From Dolichospermum sp. DET69 (GTDB lineage Bacteria; Cyanobacteriota; Cyanobacteriia; Cyanobacteriales; Nostocaceae), in assembly GCA_017355425.1 (NCBI GenBank), contig CP070233.1, positions 5,451,272-5,515,271 of the forward strand: a stretch of DNA of 64,000 bases, given 5' to 3'. The position numbers were made by a program, and so were the translations under genes. Below are positions 26,984-36,572 of the stretch, in pieces; position 1 is the first letter of the stretch; the number at the start of each line of letters is the position of its first letter. The notes below the pieces were generated by a model, which saw nothing but the letters and a program-made list of their open reading frames with translations, had not been told where the DNA came from and ran no database searches.

Positions 26984-28780
26984 ATGACACTTCCAGATTC
27001 ATTTTCTAACGTTGTTGAATCCGCTAAAAATTGGGTTTCTCAAGTGTTTTCACCGCAACAAGTAGCCATGAGTGACTCTCGTCCACGTGATGTCCAAATT
27101 CTACCTATTGCTACTAACACAAAAGTATTAAGATCACGGAGTAAATCACGGCTGAGATTTGAAATTGAATATGCACTGGAACGGGGAACTACATCCAATT
27201 GCTATTTAATAGAATCTGATAAAACTGCATTAATAGATCCTCCAGCGGAAGGATTTACAGAAATTTATCTGGAAGCATTGCAGAAAACCATTAATGTTCA
27301 AAAGTTAGATTATGTGATTTTGGGACATTTTAATCCCAATCGGATTCCTACCTTAAAAGCAATTTTAACAATTGCACCACAAATTACCTTTGTTTGTTCT
27401 CTTCCCGCTGCGAATAATTTACGTGCGGCTTTTACAGATCAAGATATCAAACTTTTAGTTATGCGGGGGAAAGAAACCCTAGATTTAGGGAAAGATCATG
27501 TTTTGAAATTCTTACCTACTCCTAGTCCCCGCTGGCCAGAAGCACTTTGTACTTATGATCAAAAAACCCAAATTCTCTTTACAGATAAACTGTTCGGCGC
27601 TCATATCTGTGGGGAAGAAGTATTTGATGATCATTGGGAAACCTTCAAAGAAGACCAACGTTATTACTTTAATTGTCTCATGGCTCCCCATGCAACTCAC
27701 GTGGAATCAGCTTTGGAGAAAATCTCTGATTTACAGGTGAGAATGTATGCTGTCGGTCATGGTCCATTAGTACGTACCAGTTTAATTGACCTGACAAAAT
27801 CGTACAGTGAGTGGAGTCGCGCTCAAAAAGATCGAGAAATATCTGTAGCACTACTCTACGCTTCAGCTTATGGCAACACTGCCACATTAGCACAGGCAAT
27901 AGCGTTAGGATTAACCAAAGGTGGCGTTGCGGTTAAATCTGTGAACTGTGAATTTGCGACCGTTGACGAAATCCGTGCCAGCTTGGAACAAGCAGATGGT
28001 TTTATCATTGGGACTCCTACCATTGGCGGTCACGCACCTACGCCTATTCATACCGCCTTAGGTATTGTCCTCTCTATAGGTGATAATACTAAACCTGCGG
28101 GAGTATTTGGTTCTTACGGTTGGAGTGGTGAGGCTTTAGACTTGGTAGAATGTAAACTCCGAGACGCTGGTTATCGTTTTGGTTTTGATACCTTGAAGGT
28201 GAAATTTAAACCAGATGAAGTTACGCTCAAATATTGCGAAGAAGTTGGTACAGACTTTGCTCAAAGTTTAAGAAAGGCAAAAAAAGTGCGTGTTCCTCAA
28301 CAAGCTTCAACCCCTACGGAACAAGCTGTAGGCAGAATTATTGGTTCTGTTTGTGTAATTAGTGCCAAGCAGGGAGAATTTTCTACAGGGATGATGGGTA
28401 CATGGGTATCTCAAGCTACTTTTAATCCGCCAGGAATTACGGTAGCGATCGCCAAAGATCGCGCAGTTGAATCTCTATTATATCCTGGTGGTAAATTTGT
28501 CTTGAATATCCTCCCTGAAGGTGTTCATGTGGAATATATGAAACATTTCCGTAAGAGTTTCCAACCTGGAGAAGATAGATTTGCCAATTTCCCTAAAGTA
28601 GAAGCAGACAATGGTTGTACAGTTTTAACCGAAGCTTGTGCATATCTAGAATGTTTAGTGCAACAGCGCCTAGAATGCGGTGATCATTGGGTGATATATG
28701 CAACCGTAGATAATGGTAAATTACTCAAGCCTGATGCTATGACTGCTATTAACCACCGGAAAACAGGTTCATACTATTAG
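26984..28780 (+). CDS. flv1: Flavodiiron protein Flv1 (probably Flv1B)
   Basis: 598 residues with the same three modules as the preceding gene. In the diiron domain the H-x-E-x-D-H motif is replaced by LGHFNPNRIP, the non-canonical ligand set that defines Flv1/Flv2. Flavodoxin part: LLYASAYGNTATLAQAI; flavin reductase part: VGRIIGSVCVISAKQGEFSTGMMGTWVSQATF. It is thought to act as a heteromer with Flv3 in the Mehler-like reaction. Absence of a small membrane gene between the two argues against the flv4-sll0218-flv2 operon. Confidence 0.9.
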   Translation: MTLPDSFSNVVESAKNWVSQVFSPQQVAMSDSRPRDVQILPIATNTKVLRSRSKSRLRFEIEYALERGTTSNCYLIESDKTALIDPPAEGFTEIYLEALQKTINVQKLDYVILGHFNPNRIPTLKAILTIAPQITFVCSLPAANNLRAAFTDQDIKLLVMRGKETLDLGKDHVLKFLPTPSPRWPEALCTYDQKTQILFTDKLFGAHICGEEVFDDHWETFKEDQRYYFNCLMAPHATHVESALEKISDLQVRMYAVGHGPLVRTSLIDLTKSYSEWSRAQKDREISVALLYASAYGNTATLAQAIALGLTKGGVAVKSVNCEFATVDEIRASLEQADGFIIGTPTIGGHAPTPIHTALGIVLSIGDNTKPAGVFGSYGWSGEALDLVECKLRDAGYRFGFDTLKVKFKPDEVTLKYCEEVGTDFAQSLRKAKKVRVPQQASTPTEQAVGRIIGSVCVISAKQGEFSTGMMGTWVSQATFNPPGITVAIAKDRAVESLLYPGGKFVLNILPEGVHVEYMKHFRKSFQPGEDRFANFPKVEADNGCTVLTEACAYLECLVQQRLECGDHWVIYATVDNGKLLKPDAMTAINHRKTGSYY

Positions 28781-28842
28781 AAATCTGGATTTAAAGGATA
28801 TAGAGACGTTCTATGGAACGTCTCTACAAGGGTGATCAGAAA

Positions 28843-29733
28843 TTATTTTTTCTTTGTCCGATTTTTGCGTCGGGACTCTTTCTGCATTTTTTTCTTCTTA
28901 TCAGCTTTATCTTTATTTTTGTTAACTGAGGGATTAAAGCCTTCTGAGACAATGGGTAAATTATACTTTTTATCTGGTGTCTTTGGTCGAAAACAAGCCC
29001 AATGCTCCATTTCTGATATAGTATTATCAATCAAGGAATAACGTTGATTATTACGTAATTTATCTAAGGCAGCTTCTACACCAATTTCAATAGCATCATG
29101 CACATTCTTTTGCCTAATATACCATAAATCAATTAAATCATTCTCAAAAGCTCTGTCAATATGTTCCTTCAATTCAATAGGACAAATATTGGCACTATTC
29201 TTAACTAAATGAGTCCAGACATAAGAATCTTCCGGTTCATTTTTAAGTTTGCTTACAAAAAGTTCCTCATAATATTTAATAACCTCCTCTCTAGTAATAA
29301 TTCCTTGAAGCATGAGAACAACTAATGATTGAATAGCAGCATCTCTAACATATTCATTAAGTTCTGCATTTTCTATCAGTTGCTTGATTGGCTCAATATT
29401 TCCATCATAAACAGAAGCTAAAATTTTCGCTAAATCTTCAGTGACGACATCTCCAGTTATATCTAATGGCATATCACCCGGAATTGAAAAAAATTCAATA
29501 ATTAGAGGATAAGCTTTAGTTTCTCTAAATTGTGCTAATAAATATAAGGCATAAATATGCAACATATATGCATCTTTATCAAAGAATTCCTCCAAATTAT
29601 TTTTACATTCTTCCAAAGTAGCTAATAAAACAGGAGTAATAGCTTCTCGTTCTTCAATAGCTCTCTCTATAGCTAGACGGGGAAACGTTCCAGTATTGTT
29701 TTCTAATTCAGACAAAATTTCTTCTAACTGCAT
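28843..29733 (-). CDS. DUF1186-family protein
   Basis: A 296-residue protein starting MQLEEILSELENNTGTFPRLAIERAIEEREAITPVLL, which I recognise as DUF1186. The body is HEAT-like alpha-helical (YALYLLAQFRETKAYPLIIEFFSIPGD; DEFLAKIL-type helices; YVRDAAIQSLVVLMLQG). The last ~45 residues are strongly basic (KNKDKADKKKKMQKESRRKNRTKKK), suggesting nucleic acid or ribosome contact. Function unknown. Convergent with flv1. Confidence 0.8.
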   Translation of the reverse strand: MQLEEILSELENNTGTFPRLAIERAIEEREAITPVLLATLEECKNNLEEFFDKDAYMLHIYALYLLAQFRETKAYPLIIEFFSIPGDMPLDITGDVVTEDLAKILASVYDGNIEPIKQLIENAELNEYVRDAAIQSLVVLMLQGIITREEVIKYYEELFVSKLKNEPEDSYVWTHLVKNSANICPIELKEHIDRAFENDLIDLWYIRQKNVHDAIEIGVEAALDKLRNNQRYSLIDNTISEMEHWACFRPKTPDKKYNLPIVSEGFNPSVNKNKDKADKKKKMQKESRRKNRTKKK

Positions 29734-29951
29734 ATCAAATATTAAAAATTAAGTTGACAAAAAATGGTAGTGCTGATGATCTACTAGAAGCACTCAGGAA
29801 ATACTATACCATTCTTATTTGATTTGTCATAGATCAAATTACGTACTTGTATCTACTTCCAAAGATACAAAAAACTCAAAAAAAGTATATGCACTCAGTT
29901 TTGTAACAGTCTAAGCACACAGAAATAGGTAATAAATTTCATCCAGAGATA

Positions 29952-30180
29952 TTGCGTTACAGGATTACCAACTTCGATTCTAATCAGTTATGGAGTGATG
30001 ACATTCCCCGCAAACTAATTTTACTAGACACTAAAGATTTTTCATGTAGAACCTTTGCAGATTACTTCGCCGGTTTACCCAATGTAGAAATAGTTAATGG
30101 TACTATTAAAGAACTACCTATTTTCGATTGTGTAGTTACGGCTGCTAGTTCACTGACTTCTGCTAATAGTAAGGTATTGG
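29952..30180 (+). pseudogene. 5' fragment of a macro-domain-like gene cut by a MITE
   Basis: The frame from a TTG at 29952 encodes IPRKLILLDTKDFSCRTFADYFAGLPNVEIVNGTIKELPIFDCVVTAASS, resembling the N-terminus of a macro (ADP-ribose-binding) domain up to the S-A-A-N/ASS region. Immediately after, a TAAGTAGGT-type repeat begins at 30181 and the frame runs into unrelated residues to 30281. The C-terminal catalytic part is absent. The macro assignment is tentative. Confidence 0.45.
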
Positions 30181-30449
30181 TAAGTAGGTGGGCGTTAAAA
30201 ATTGTCGTTATAACAAGGGAACAGAGAACTCCAGAAGAGGTTTTGGGATATTTTACTTTTCGTTACATATTAAGTAGGTAAACAGGAAAATTTAAAGGTA
30301 TGTAACGGTATATAAAGTTATCTCAATGCGAGATTCTGATTGAGTTTCAGCCATTTTATAAAACGCAATAAATGTCGCTTTTATTATGTACACCTACTTA
30401 CTCTTCGAGAAGCCGCTTCGCGTCTACGGTTTTTTCTGTTTACCTACTT
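30181..30449. repeat. MITE cluster of the TAAGTAGGT family, copies 3-5
   Basis: A partial copy (30181 to about 30270, sharing AAAATTGTCGTTATAACAAG and GAGGTTTTGGGATATTTTAC with 6382-6512) is followed by a complete 130-bp copy (30271-30400) and a stray end (TTTTTTCTGTTTACCTACTTA region, ending 30449). Nested insertion or end-to-end joining is likely. Confidence 0.75.
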
Positions 30450-30515
30450 AGTTGAAATCTATGAAGTAAACTGTCAACTCAGTCCGAGGTAATTACATAA
30501 TATTTTATTCCTCCC

Positions 30516-30695
30516 ATGACCCCCAAACACACAAAAATTAAATTTCCGCTTTGGCAATATTTAAACCAGCCATTGTTTAGCCATGATATTCAACTAGTTT
30601 GGAGTCCCCAACGCTTTGCCATTCTTTGGCGAATTCAACTTTTAGAACGATGCTGGAGCAAAAAATGTGCCTCCAAGGGTAAACAACAATCTTAA
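30516..30695 (+). CDS. Small hypothetical protein (59 aa)
   Basis: An ATG-initiated frame encodes MTPKHTKIKFPLWQYLNQPL then FSHDIQLVWSPQRFAILWRI and QLLERCWSKKC. It has the look of a conserved cyanobacterial small protein (Trp-rich, basic tail) and a CCTCC-like sequence just upstream rather than a good ribosome site. No family recognised; it could be spurious. Confidence 0.45.
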   Translation: MTPKHTKIKFPLWQYLNQPLFSHDIQLVWSPQRFAILWRIQLLERCWSKKCASKGKQQS

Positions 30696-30789
30696 TTGTA
30701 GTAGGAGTCACAGAGTCACAAAGTCACAGAGTCAGGAGAAAGAAAATTCTTTTCTGACCCCTTATTTAGTCCCTGTTCCCTCTTCCCTA

Positions 30790-32028
30790 TTACATCGATT
30801 GACTAATGAATAAAAATCCTACTTGCAATAAACCGACAACAAAACCTAAAACACCACCTAAAGTTACAATTGCTTGTAATTCATTTCTGACAATTCCCTC
30901 AATTGCATCTTCCAATTCAGCCGGTGAAGTAGCTTTTACTCGTTCTACAATTACTTGATCTATAGATAAAATCGGAATTGCTTGCTGCACAATAACTTCC
31001 AAATCTTGAGTTAAATACTTCTCTAAAATTACTGCCAAATCCCGCGCTACAACTTCTAAAGAAGTATTGACAACTGGTGAACTACTTAACCGATTGAGTA
31101 AGACAATAGAAATTCTTTCCCAGTCAGCCGATTCTGTTAATTCTTTGAGCAAATCGCTACCACTATTTTGCAGATATTGACGCACATTATCTCTAATAGT
31201 TTTTCTCAGTTGCCGCACTGTACCAACCGGGAGATTTTGTAAAGATAAATTTTCTAATACTTCCTTAATGCGATCGCGCATTTTTAAATCTTTAATTAAT
31301 TCTTGCAATCTTTTGTTCGTTGCTTCCTTTTCATCTAAGCAAAATGTCCGCAATCGAGTCAGAGTGTTCTTTAATCCAAATAGATTTGCTACTACCCAAT
31401 AAGTACCACTGGTTTTTTCTCGAAAGCTTTCATCAATAGTTTGAATTGTGCGATCTGTTAAAAAATCAATGATAACTTGTCGTAACCTATCGGGAGGTAA
31501 AACTATCTCTAATAACCAATCAGCTAACCGGATAGATTGTTCTTCACTGAGTTGAAACTCTAGTAATACTTTGTCAAATATTTGGTTAATTTGCGTTTCT
31601 AAAAATGTTTCTTGTCGCGCTAAAACCTTCAAAAGACGAGGTAAAGATTCACCCAATAAATCACGCAAAATTCCCGCCAAAATCTTAGTGCTACGAGGAT
31701 TTTTATCACCTTTAACTTGATCAACTACTAGACGTAATAACCAGAAAATCCCGCCCTGTAGCCGTTCAGGTTGCAGGAGTTTCCGCGCCAGATTTTGGAT
31801 TTCTTCTGGAGTCAAGAGCGACTTCATAATCGCATTAGCAATATTTTGTCCTAACCGTTCCTGATTGCTAGGAATTAAACCAGGAGTAAACGGTACTTTT
31901 TGTCCCAAAATATAAACTGCTTTATAGGGACGAAATAACATTTTTATGGCTATGTCGTTGGTATAATAGCCAATTAATCCACCCAAAATTGGGGGAGATA
32001 TATATAATAGAATTCGAGACAAATCCAC
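30790..32028 (-). CDS. DUF445-family membrane protein
   Basis: A 412-residue protein with N- and C-terminal hydrophobic segments ([41 protein letters not shown]) bracketing a long helical region. The N-terminal signature [21 protein letters not shown] and [22 protein letters not shown] define DUF445 (YheB-like). Function unknown; membrane association is predicted at both ends. It follows menG on the same strand with a 69-bp gap, so the two may be co-transcribed. Confidence 0.9.
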   Translation of the reverse strand: MDLSRILLYISPPILGGLIGYYTNDIAIKMLFRPYKAVYILGQKVPFTPGLIPSNQERLGQNIANAIMKSLLTPEEIQNLARKLLQPERLQGGIFWLLRLVVDQVKGDKNPRSTKILAGILRDLLGESLPRLLKVLARQETFLETQINQIFDKVLLEFQLSEEQSIRLADWLLEIVLPPDRLRQVIIDFLTDRTIQTIDESFREKTSGTYWVVANLFGLKNTLTRLRTFCLDEKEATNKRLQELIKDLKMRDRIKEVLENLSLQNLPVGTVRQLRKTIRDNVRQYLQNSGSDLLKELTESADWERISIVLLNRLSSSPVVNTSLEVVARDLAVILEKYLTQDLEVIVQQAIPILSIDQVIVERVKATSPAELEDAIEGIVRNELQAIVTLGGVLGFVVGLLQVGFLFISQSM

Positions 32029-32097
32029 AGGTTTTTGGATTGGGTGATTGGTAATTGGTAATCGGTAGAAGTTTTTTTAATTTTTAATTTTTAATTT

Positions 32098-32787
32098 TTA
32101 ATTACTTACTACCAATACTCCCATCATATCGTTAGCAATGGGATAGTGTGTAACATCCACAAAACCAGCTTGACGCGCTAACTCTATTTGCTCCTTCCCA
32201 GTGGGGAAGCGGTCTAAACTAGGGCTAATATAAGCATATTCGTCTTTTAAGCCTAAATTAGTGGCCATGGGAACTACACAATTATTTAAATACCACTGTT
32301 GCACAGCGCGTAACTGTTCATTGCTGGGACGATGAAAATCTAAAATTGCAGCTTTTGCTCCTGGTTTGAGAACACGGTGTATTTCTTGAAGACTACCAGG
32401 AATATCTTTAACATTTCTTAATCCATAGCCCATAGTAGCTGCATCAAAATAATTATCATCAAAAGGTAAATTTAATACATCTGCTTCTATCCAAGTAATA
32501 GGAGGTTGGGGATAGGATTTTTTGCCGCGTTCTTGAGCAAAATTCAGTAAATTAGCCGAAAAATCAACTCCATAAACTTGGCCTGTCATTCCTACATGGC
32601 GTGCTAACCGAAAAGTTAAATCACCACTACCGCAGCACAAATCTAAGCTAGTATTACCAGATTTGGCTGCGCTCCATTTGACTGTCATTTCTTTCCAAAT
32701 GCGGTGTTGTCCCCAGCTTAACTGATCGTTAAGTTGGTCATAAACAGGAGCAATACGATTAAATATAGTCTGAACTTCGTTACTCAT
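32098..32787 (-). CDS. menG: Demethylphylloquinone (2-phytyl-1,4-naphthoquinone) methyltransferase
   Basis: A 229-residue UbiE/MenG-family methyltransferase: VQTIFNRIAPVYDQLNDQLSWGQHRIWK (family N-terminus), motif I SLDLCCGSGDLTFRLA, YGVDFSANLL, and YGLRNVKDIPGSLQEIHRVLKPGA. In cyanobacteria it carries out the last methylation of phylloquinone, the photosystem I electron carrier, and may also act in plastoquinone-related reactions. No other men genes are near. Confidence 0.93.
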   Translation of the reverse strand: MSNEVQTIFNRIAPVYDQLNDQLSWGQHRIWKEMTVKWSAAKSGNTSLDLCCGSGDLTFRLARHVGMTGQVYGVDFSANLLNFAQERGKKSYPQPPITWIEADVLNLPFDDNYFDAATMGYGLRNVKDIPGSLQEIHRVLKPGAKAAILDFHRPSNEQLRAVQQWYLNNCVVPMATNLGLKDEYAYISPSLDRFPTGKEQIELARQAGFVDVTHYPIANDMMGVLVVSN

Positions 32788-32997
32788 TTTTGAGGGAATA
32801 GGGAATAGGGAATAGGGAACAGGGAATAGGGAATAGGGAACAGGGAATAGGGAATAGGGAATAAAGGAAGGAATTTTCTTATTTGTTCTTTTCCATGACT
32901 CCTTCCTGGGCGCAGGCCCTGCGCCCCTACCTCTTGCTATTCTGTTTTAGAAGAGCAACAACTACTACTAGCAAGGAAAATCGCTAATAATTCTACT
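32788..32997. other. Low-complexity intergenic region
   Basis: Begins with 'gggaatagggaacagg' microsatellite (about 32793-32865), then a GGGCGCAGGCCCTGCGCCC hairpin (about 32909-32927) shared with 18711-18726. No gene evident. The menG promoter should lie at the left edge. Confidence 0.7.
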
Positions 32998-33040
32998 GTT
33001 GACATCCTCCCCACCCTACTCCGTAGAGGGTGGGGATTCC
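32998..33040 (-). repeat. IS200/IS605-type right-end hairpin / probable omega-RNA 3' end
   Basis: Just after the tnpB stop (on its strand) lies a strong stem CCCCACCCTCTACGG.../...GTAGGGTGGGG followed by AGGATGTCAAC. This is the usual subterminal hairpin of IS605-group right ends and the scaffold region of TnpB guide RNA. The exact cleavage position is not determined. Confidence 0.65.
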
Positions 33041-33045
33041 AAAGA

Positions 33046-34254
33046 TCACTCTTTGGGCTTCCTCTTTCCACGAGTTGATTTGCTTGAAGGAGTTTCCCCA
33101 CTCAAGTATTGATCAGTCTCTCCAGAGGCGTTAGTTCCGACGTGACCCGCCGTACTCAATCCTTTTTCTAATATGTTACGCGCTGCGTTCCAATCACGGT
33201 CTTGGATATGCCCACAATGAAGGCATACATGGGTTCTGATACTCAGGGTTTTTTTCACCACTTCACCACAATTCGAGCAGTTTTGTGAGGTGAAATGAGG
33301 CGGCACCGCAACCGTGACTGCGCCAAACACTTTACCAAAATACTCAACCCATTCACGGAACAAAGTCCACGCTGCGTCACTAATCGACTTGGCAAGGTGT
33401 CTGTTCCTTACCATATTCCGCACTTTCAAATCTTCATACGCCACGAGGTCGTTAGACTTCACTACGCACCTTGCTGTTTTTACAGCAAAGTCTTTACGTT
33501 GGCGACTTACTTTGAGGTGCTTACGTGCCAGTTTATTTCTAAACTTAACTCTATTTTGAGAACCCTTTTTTGTCTTGGACATCCGGCGTTGCAACCGTTT
33601 TAAAGACTTCTCACTCTGGCGAAGATGTCTAGGATTGGCGATTGTTTCACCGTTACTATCGGTGTAGAAATGGTTCAAGCCCACATCAATACCAATAGTT
33701 TTACCCGTTGGCTCATGCTTTTCGAGTCGTTCTTGGTCAATGCAAAACTGAGCATAATACCCATCAGCCCGACGCACCACTCGCACTCTTTTAAACTGTT
33801 TAAGTTGGTAGAAGTGCAAGTCACGGGTTCCCCAAAGTTTAAATGTTCCTGCTTCAAATCCATCGGTGAAAGTGATGTACCTGCGGTCGTCAGAAAGTTT
33901 CCAACCACAGGTTTTGTATTCAACAGAACCGTGTGTTTGTTCTTTCTTAAACTTTGGAAAACCTTTCTTCCCTGGTTTGCTTTTCTTGCAGTTATCAAAA
34001 AACCTAGCAATAGCAGACCACGCTCTTTCTGCACTGGCTTGTCTGGCCATTGAGTTTAATTTGGATACCCAAGGAAACTCAATATTAGCAGCAAGTACAG
34101 CGCAGAATTTATTTAGGTCATAGCGTCCAATGCCCTGATTGTCCATCCAGTATCTCAGGCAACTATTCCGCACAAAACGAGCAGTTCTAATCGCTTCATC
34201 AAGCGCTCGATACTGTTCGTCAAGTCCTTCAAGTTTTGCCTCAAATACGATCAT
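33046..34254 (-). CDS. tnpB: TnpB RNA-guided nuclease (IS200/IS605 family, stand-alone)
   Basis: 402 residues, standard TnpB size. N-terminal MIVFEAKLEGLDEQYRALDEAIRTARFVRN; RuvC catalytic acids in TIGIDVGLNHF (D), LVAYEDLKVRNM (E) and CGHIQDRDWNAARNIL (D); zinc ribbon CSNCG ... CLHCG. TnpB is an omega-RNA-guided DNA nuclease, ancestor of Cas12. All catalytic residues and the zinc finger are intact, so it may be active. No tnpA lies beside it, so movement would need a helper in trans. The start could be a few codons internal. Confidence 0.93.
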   Translation of the reverse strand: MIVFEAKLEGLDEQYRALDEAIRTARFVRNSCLRYWMDNQGIGRYDLNKFCAVLAANIEFPWVSKLNSMARQASAERAWSAIARFFDNCKKSKPGKKGFPKFKKEQTHGSVEYKTCGWKLSDDRRYITFTDGFEAGTFKLWGTRDLHFYQLKQFKRVRVVRRADGYYAQFCIDQERLEKHEPTGKTIGIDVGLNHFYTDSNGETIANPRHLRQSEKSLKRLQRRMSKTKKGSQNRVKFRNKLARKHLKVSRQRKDFAVKTARCVVKSNDLVAYEDLKVRNMVRNRHLAKSISDAAWTLFREWVEYFGKVFGAVTVAVPPHFTSQNCSNCGEVVKKTLSIRTHVCLHCGHIQDRDWNAARNILEKGLSTAGHVGTNASGETDQYLSGETPSSKSTRGKRKPKE

Positions 34255-34373
34255 TTATGTCTAACTTTGGTACATAAATAGTATATCATGATTGTTAAAA
34301 ACTTAGCTACTATGCAGATTCTATTTCGCTAACGCTCAATATTGATCTGCCTAGTGCTGCGTTTTGAACCGCT

Positions 34374-34910
34374 TTACATCCCCCGCCTGGGAGACCCTGA
34401 GACGGGAGTCTTACAGCGATTCGATAAATCCATTTGTCCATGGGCATACCGCAACTGATCTGTGCGCTGCTTGAGCGAATCATAGCTTTCTGCGGCTTTT
34501 TGGACTACAGCCTTTAATTCTCCTGCGTTCCACGGTTTAGTGATGTATTTATACACCTGTCCAGCGTTAATTGCTTCTACCGAATCTTCAATATCAGTAA
34601 ACCCAGTCAGAATTATTCGCACTGTATCGGGAAATTGTGGTAGAGTCCGACTAAGGAATTCCGTACCTTTCATTTCTGGCATCCGTTGATCGGAGATAAT
34701 GACTGCTACTTCCCCTTCCTGTGCCAATAGTTGTAAAGCCGTGACTCCACTATCAGCCTTTAGCACCTGAAAATCACGGCGAAATGTTCGATACAGTAGA
34801 TCCAGATTATCTGGTTCATCGTCAACCACTAGGATTTTGAGTTTTTTGGGACTTTCCAGGGTAGTCAGTTGACGGCGAACTTTGTCAAGTTCAATATTGG
34901 GATTATCCAT
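34374..34910 (-). pseudogene. Response regulator receiver domain, 3'-truncated by a mobile-element end
   Basis: A complete receiver domain is present: KKLKILVVDDEPDNLDLLYR (acid pocket), VAVIISDQRMPEMKG (phospho-Asp), RIILTGFTD (Thr) and YKYITKPWN (Lys). After LKQRTDQLRYAHGQM, which in family members leads into a GAF or other output domain, the frame enters a hairpin resembling an IS605-type end (about 34375-34415) and stops after SNRCKTPVSGSPRRGM. The output domain is lost, so signalling is probably abolished or changed. Confidence 0.75.
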
Positions 34911-35165
34911 ATTTATAGTCGTGTTATTTTCTATTTTGTTATATTTTGTACCTGTATGATATTAAGAATAGCACTAAAAAACCAAGTAAGATACAAAGTT
35001 GTTTGATACACTAATTTTACAATTATATATCATGGTTATTTTCTGCTGATATTCTTATCAGCAATAAGTCAAAATACAGATAAGAGAAGAAAATAGTTTC
35101 CCAACTTCATATTTCTTTACATTCATCAAACAGTATTAACTTGAAAAACGCACTTTTTAATAATT

Positions 35166-36251
35166 ATGACCGAAATACAGCCCAATCTTCAAAATCCTGA
35201 ACAGGAAACAGCACAGACAGCAACAGAATTATTAGTCAAACTGAGACAAAAACAAGGTACTTGGGTGGAATGGGGACAAGCGATCGCCTACCTGCAAAAA
35301 AACGGTTACAATCCCCAAGATATCTTTGAAGCCACAGGATTTGAACAGATTCAACAAAATCAAGTCATTGTTGGCTCTCAGGTTTACCATTCTATGGAAA
35401 AATGTGGCTCATCGCCAGAAACATTAGCATATTACCAGCACAAAAGCAGTGATGTGTTATATGAACTACGTGGGTTAACCCAAGAAGACCGGGCTACCAC
35501 TGCCGACTTAACCTGTCAATACAAGCTTGATGCCGATGTAGTCAGGGATATAGCTAAAGCCGTTAAAGATTATTCTTGGTTTGCTAATTTACCAGAAGGT
35601 TTCAGTAAACATCCAGGAGATGCGATCGCTTACCAATCGTGGAAGTATGCTAAACAAAAATCTGACTTATCAGAGCGATCGCGCTTAATTGCCAAAGGTT
35701 TACGCTTTGTTCACTCCGAAACAGCGAGAAAACAACTAGAACAACTATTAATGGATTTTAGCGTTACTCCCAAACTAGCGCCCCCCATTCTGCCATTTTA
35801 TCGTCTGGAAATTGACGAAGACTTACCCCGGATTTTACCAGTAGTAGGTGAATTGCCATTAACACCACAGGAGTTAAAAGCCGTCCCCTTTATTACCGAA
35901 ATTCAACCATTCCGCATTGTTAAATTTGCCGGAGAACAAGCTTGGGTATCCTTACCAGGCTGGAAAGTGTTACTAAATGCAGAAGATCCTGTAGTCGTCA
36001 TTGGGAATAGCGATATTTTCCCCAACCCCCATCAAAACAAAATTGAACCAATTATGATCGTCATAGATCGCGCCCAAAGAGAATGGGATATTTCCAACTA
36101 TTTTGTATTTGAGAACGGCGATAGTATTGACTTTCAATGGTTTGAAACTGCACCAGCAATTCCCCTATTAGGAAAAATGATTGTCTTGGTTCGTCCTAAG
36201 AAAATTTTCGATGAAGAATATGCCAAAGATGCTTGGCAAATTGATGAATAA
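35166..36251 (+). CDS. raf1: Rubisco accumulation factor 1
   Basis: A 361-residue protein, the typical Raf1 length. N-terminal helical domain (LVKLRQKQGTWVEWGQAIAYLQKNGYNPQDIFEATGFE), a linker, and a C-terminal beta domain (LPFYRLEIDEDLPRILPVVGELPLTPQEL; PGWKVLLNAEDPVVVIGNSD). Raf1 dimers clamp RbcL dimers and assist L8 assembly after chaperonin folding. It stands alone here, away from rbcLXS. Confidence 0.93.
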   Translation: MTEIQPNLQNPEQETAQTATELLVKLRQKQGTWVEWGQAIAYLQKNGYNPQDIFEATGFEQIQQNQVIVGSQVYHSMEKCGSSPETLAYYQHKSSDVLYELRGLTQEDRATTADLTCQYKLDADVVRDIAKAVKDYSWFANLPEGFSKHPGDAIAYQSWKYAKQKSDLSERSRLIAKGLRFVHSETARKQLEQLLMDFSVTPKLAPPILPFYRLEIDEDLPRILPVVGELPLTPQELKAVPFITEIQPFRIVKFAGEQAWVSLPGWKVLLNAEDPVVVIGNSDIFPNPHQNKIEPIMIVIDRAQREWDISNYFVFENGDSIDFQWFETAPAIPLLGKMIVLVRPKKIFDEEYAKDAWQIDE

Positions 36252-36295
36252 TGTCGTAGGGGCATAGGGTTTATGCCCAGAACAAGCCCCGCTGG

Positions 36296-36479
36296 TTAGA
36301 AACCGCATCTATACAAACAAAGTCTACCTGCGTGGACTAAGAAAGAATACTTATTTTCAACCCACGGAGGTGGGTTTCGCCTGTGTAGATGCCGTTTCTA
36401 ACCGCCGATTTAATCTTAATATTAGCTTGTTTTTAACCCACGGAGGTGGGTTTCGCCTGTGTAGATGAGGTTTCTAACC
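36296..36479. repeat. Dispersed repeat, copy 2 (AACCCACGGAGGTGGGTT hairpins)
   Basis: Two units with AACCCACGGAGGTGGGTTTC and GCCTGTGTAGATG, related to 24683-24884 (TACAAAC.AAGTC.ACCT start; GTCTGTGTAG). It fills much of the 321-bp gap between raf1 and the helicase gene. Confidence 0.75.
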
Positions 36480-36572
36480 GCTGCGCTATCACGAAAAACT
36501 TTTATAACAACATTGTTGGGTAACATGAGCGTCAACCCAATCTACGATATTTATAAATTCTAAATTTCAATT

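Noticed and set aside
25055-28780. Flv4/Flv2 (photosystem II protective operon) as identity of the flavodiiron pair
   Set aside because: That operon has a small membrane-protein gene between the two; here the gap holds only repeats, so Flv3/Flv1 is preferred.
33295-34123. Several plus-strand frames opposite tnpB
   Set aside because: They overlap a clearly conserved TnpB gene and show no family signature.
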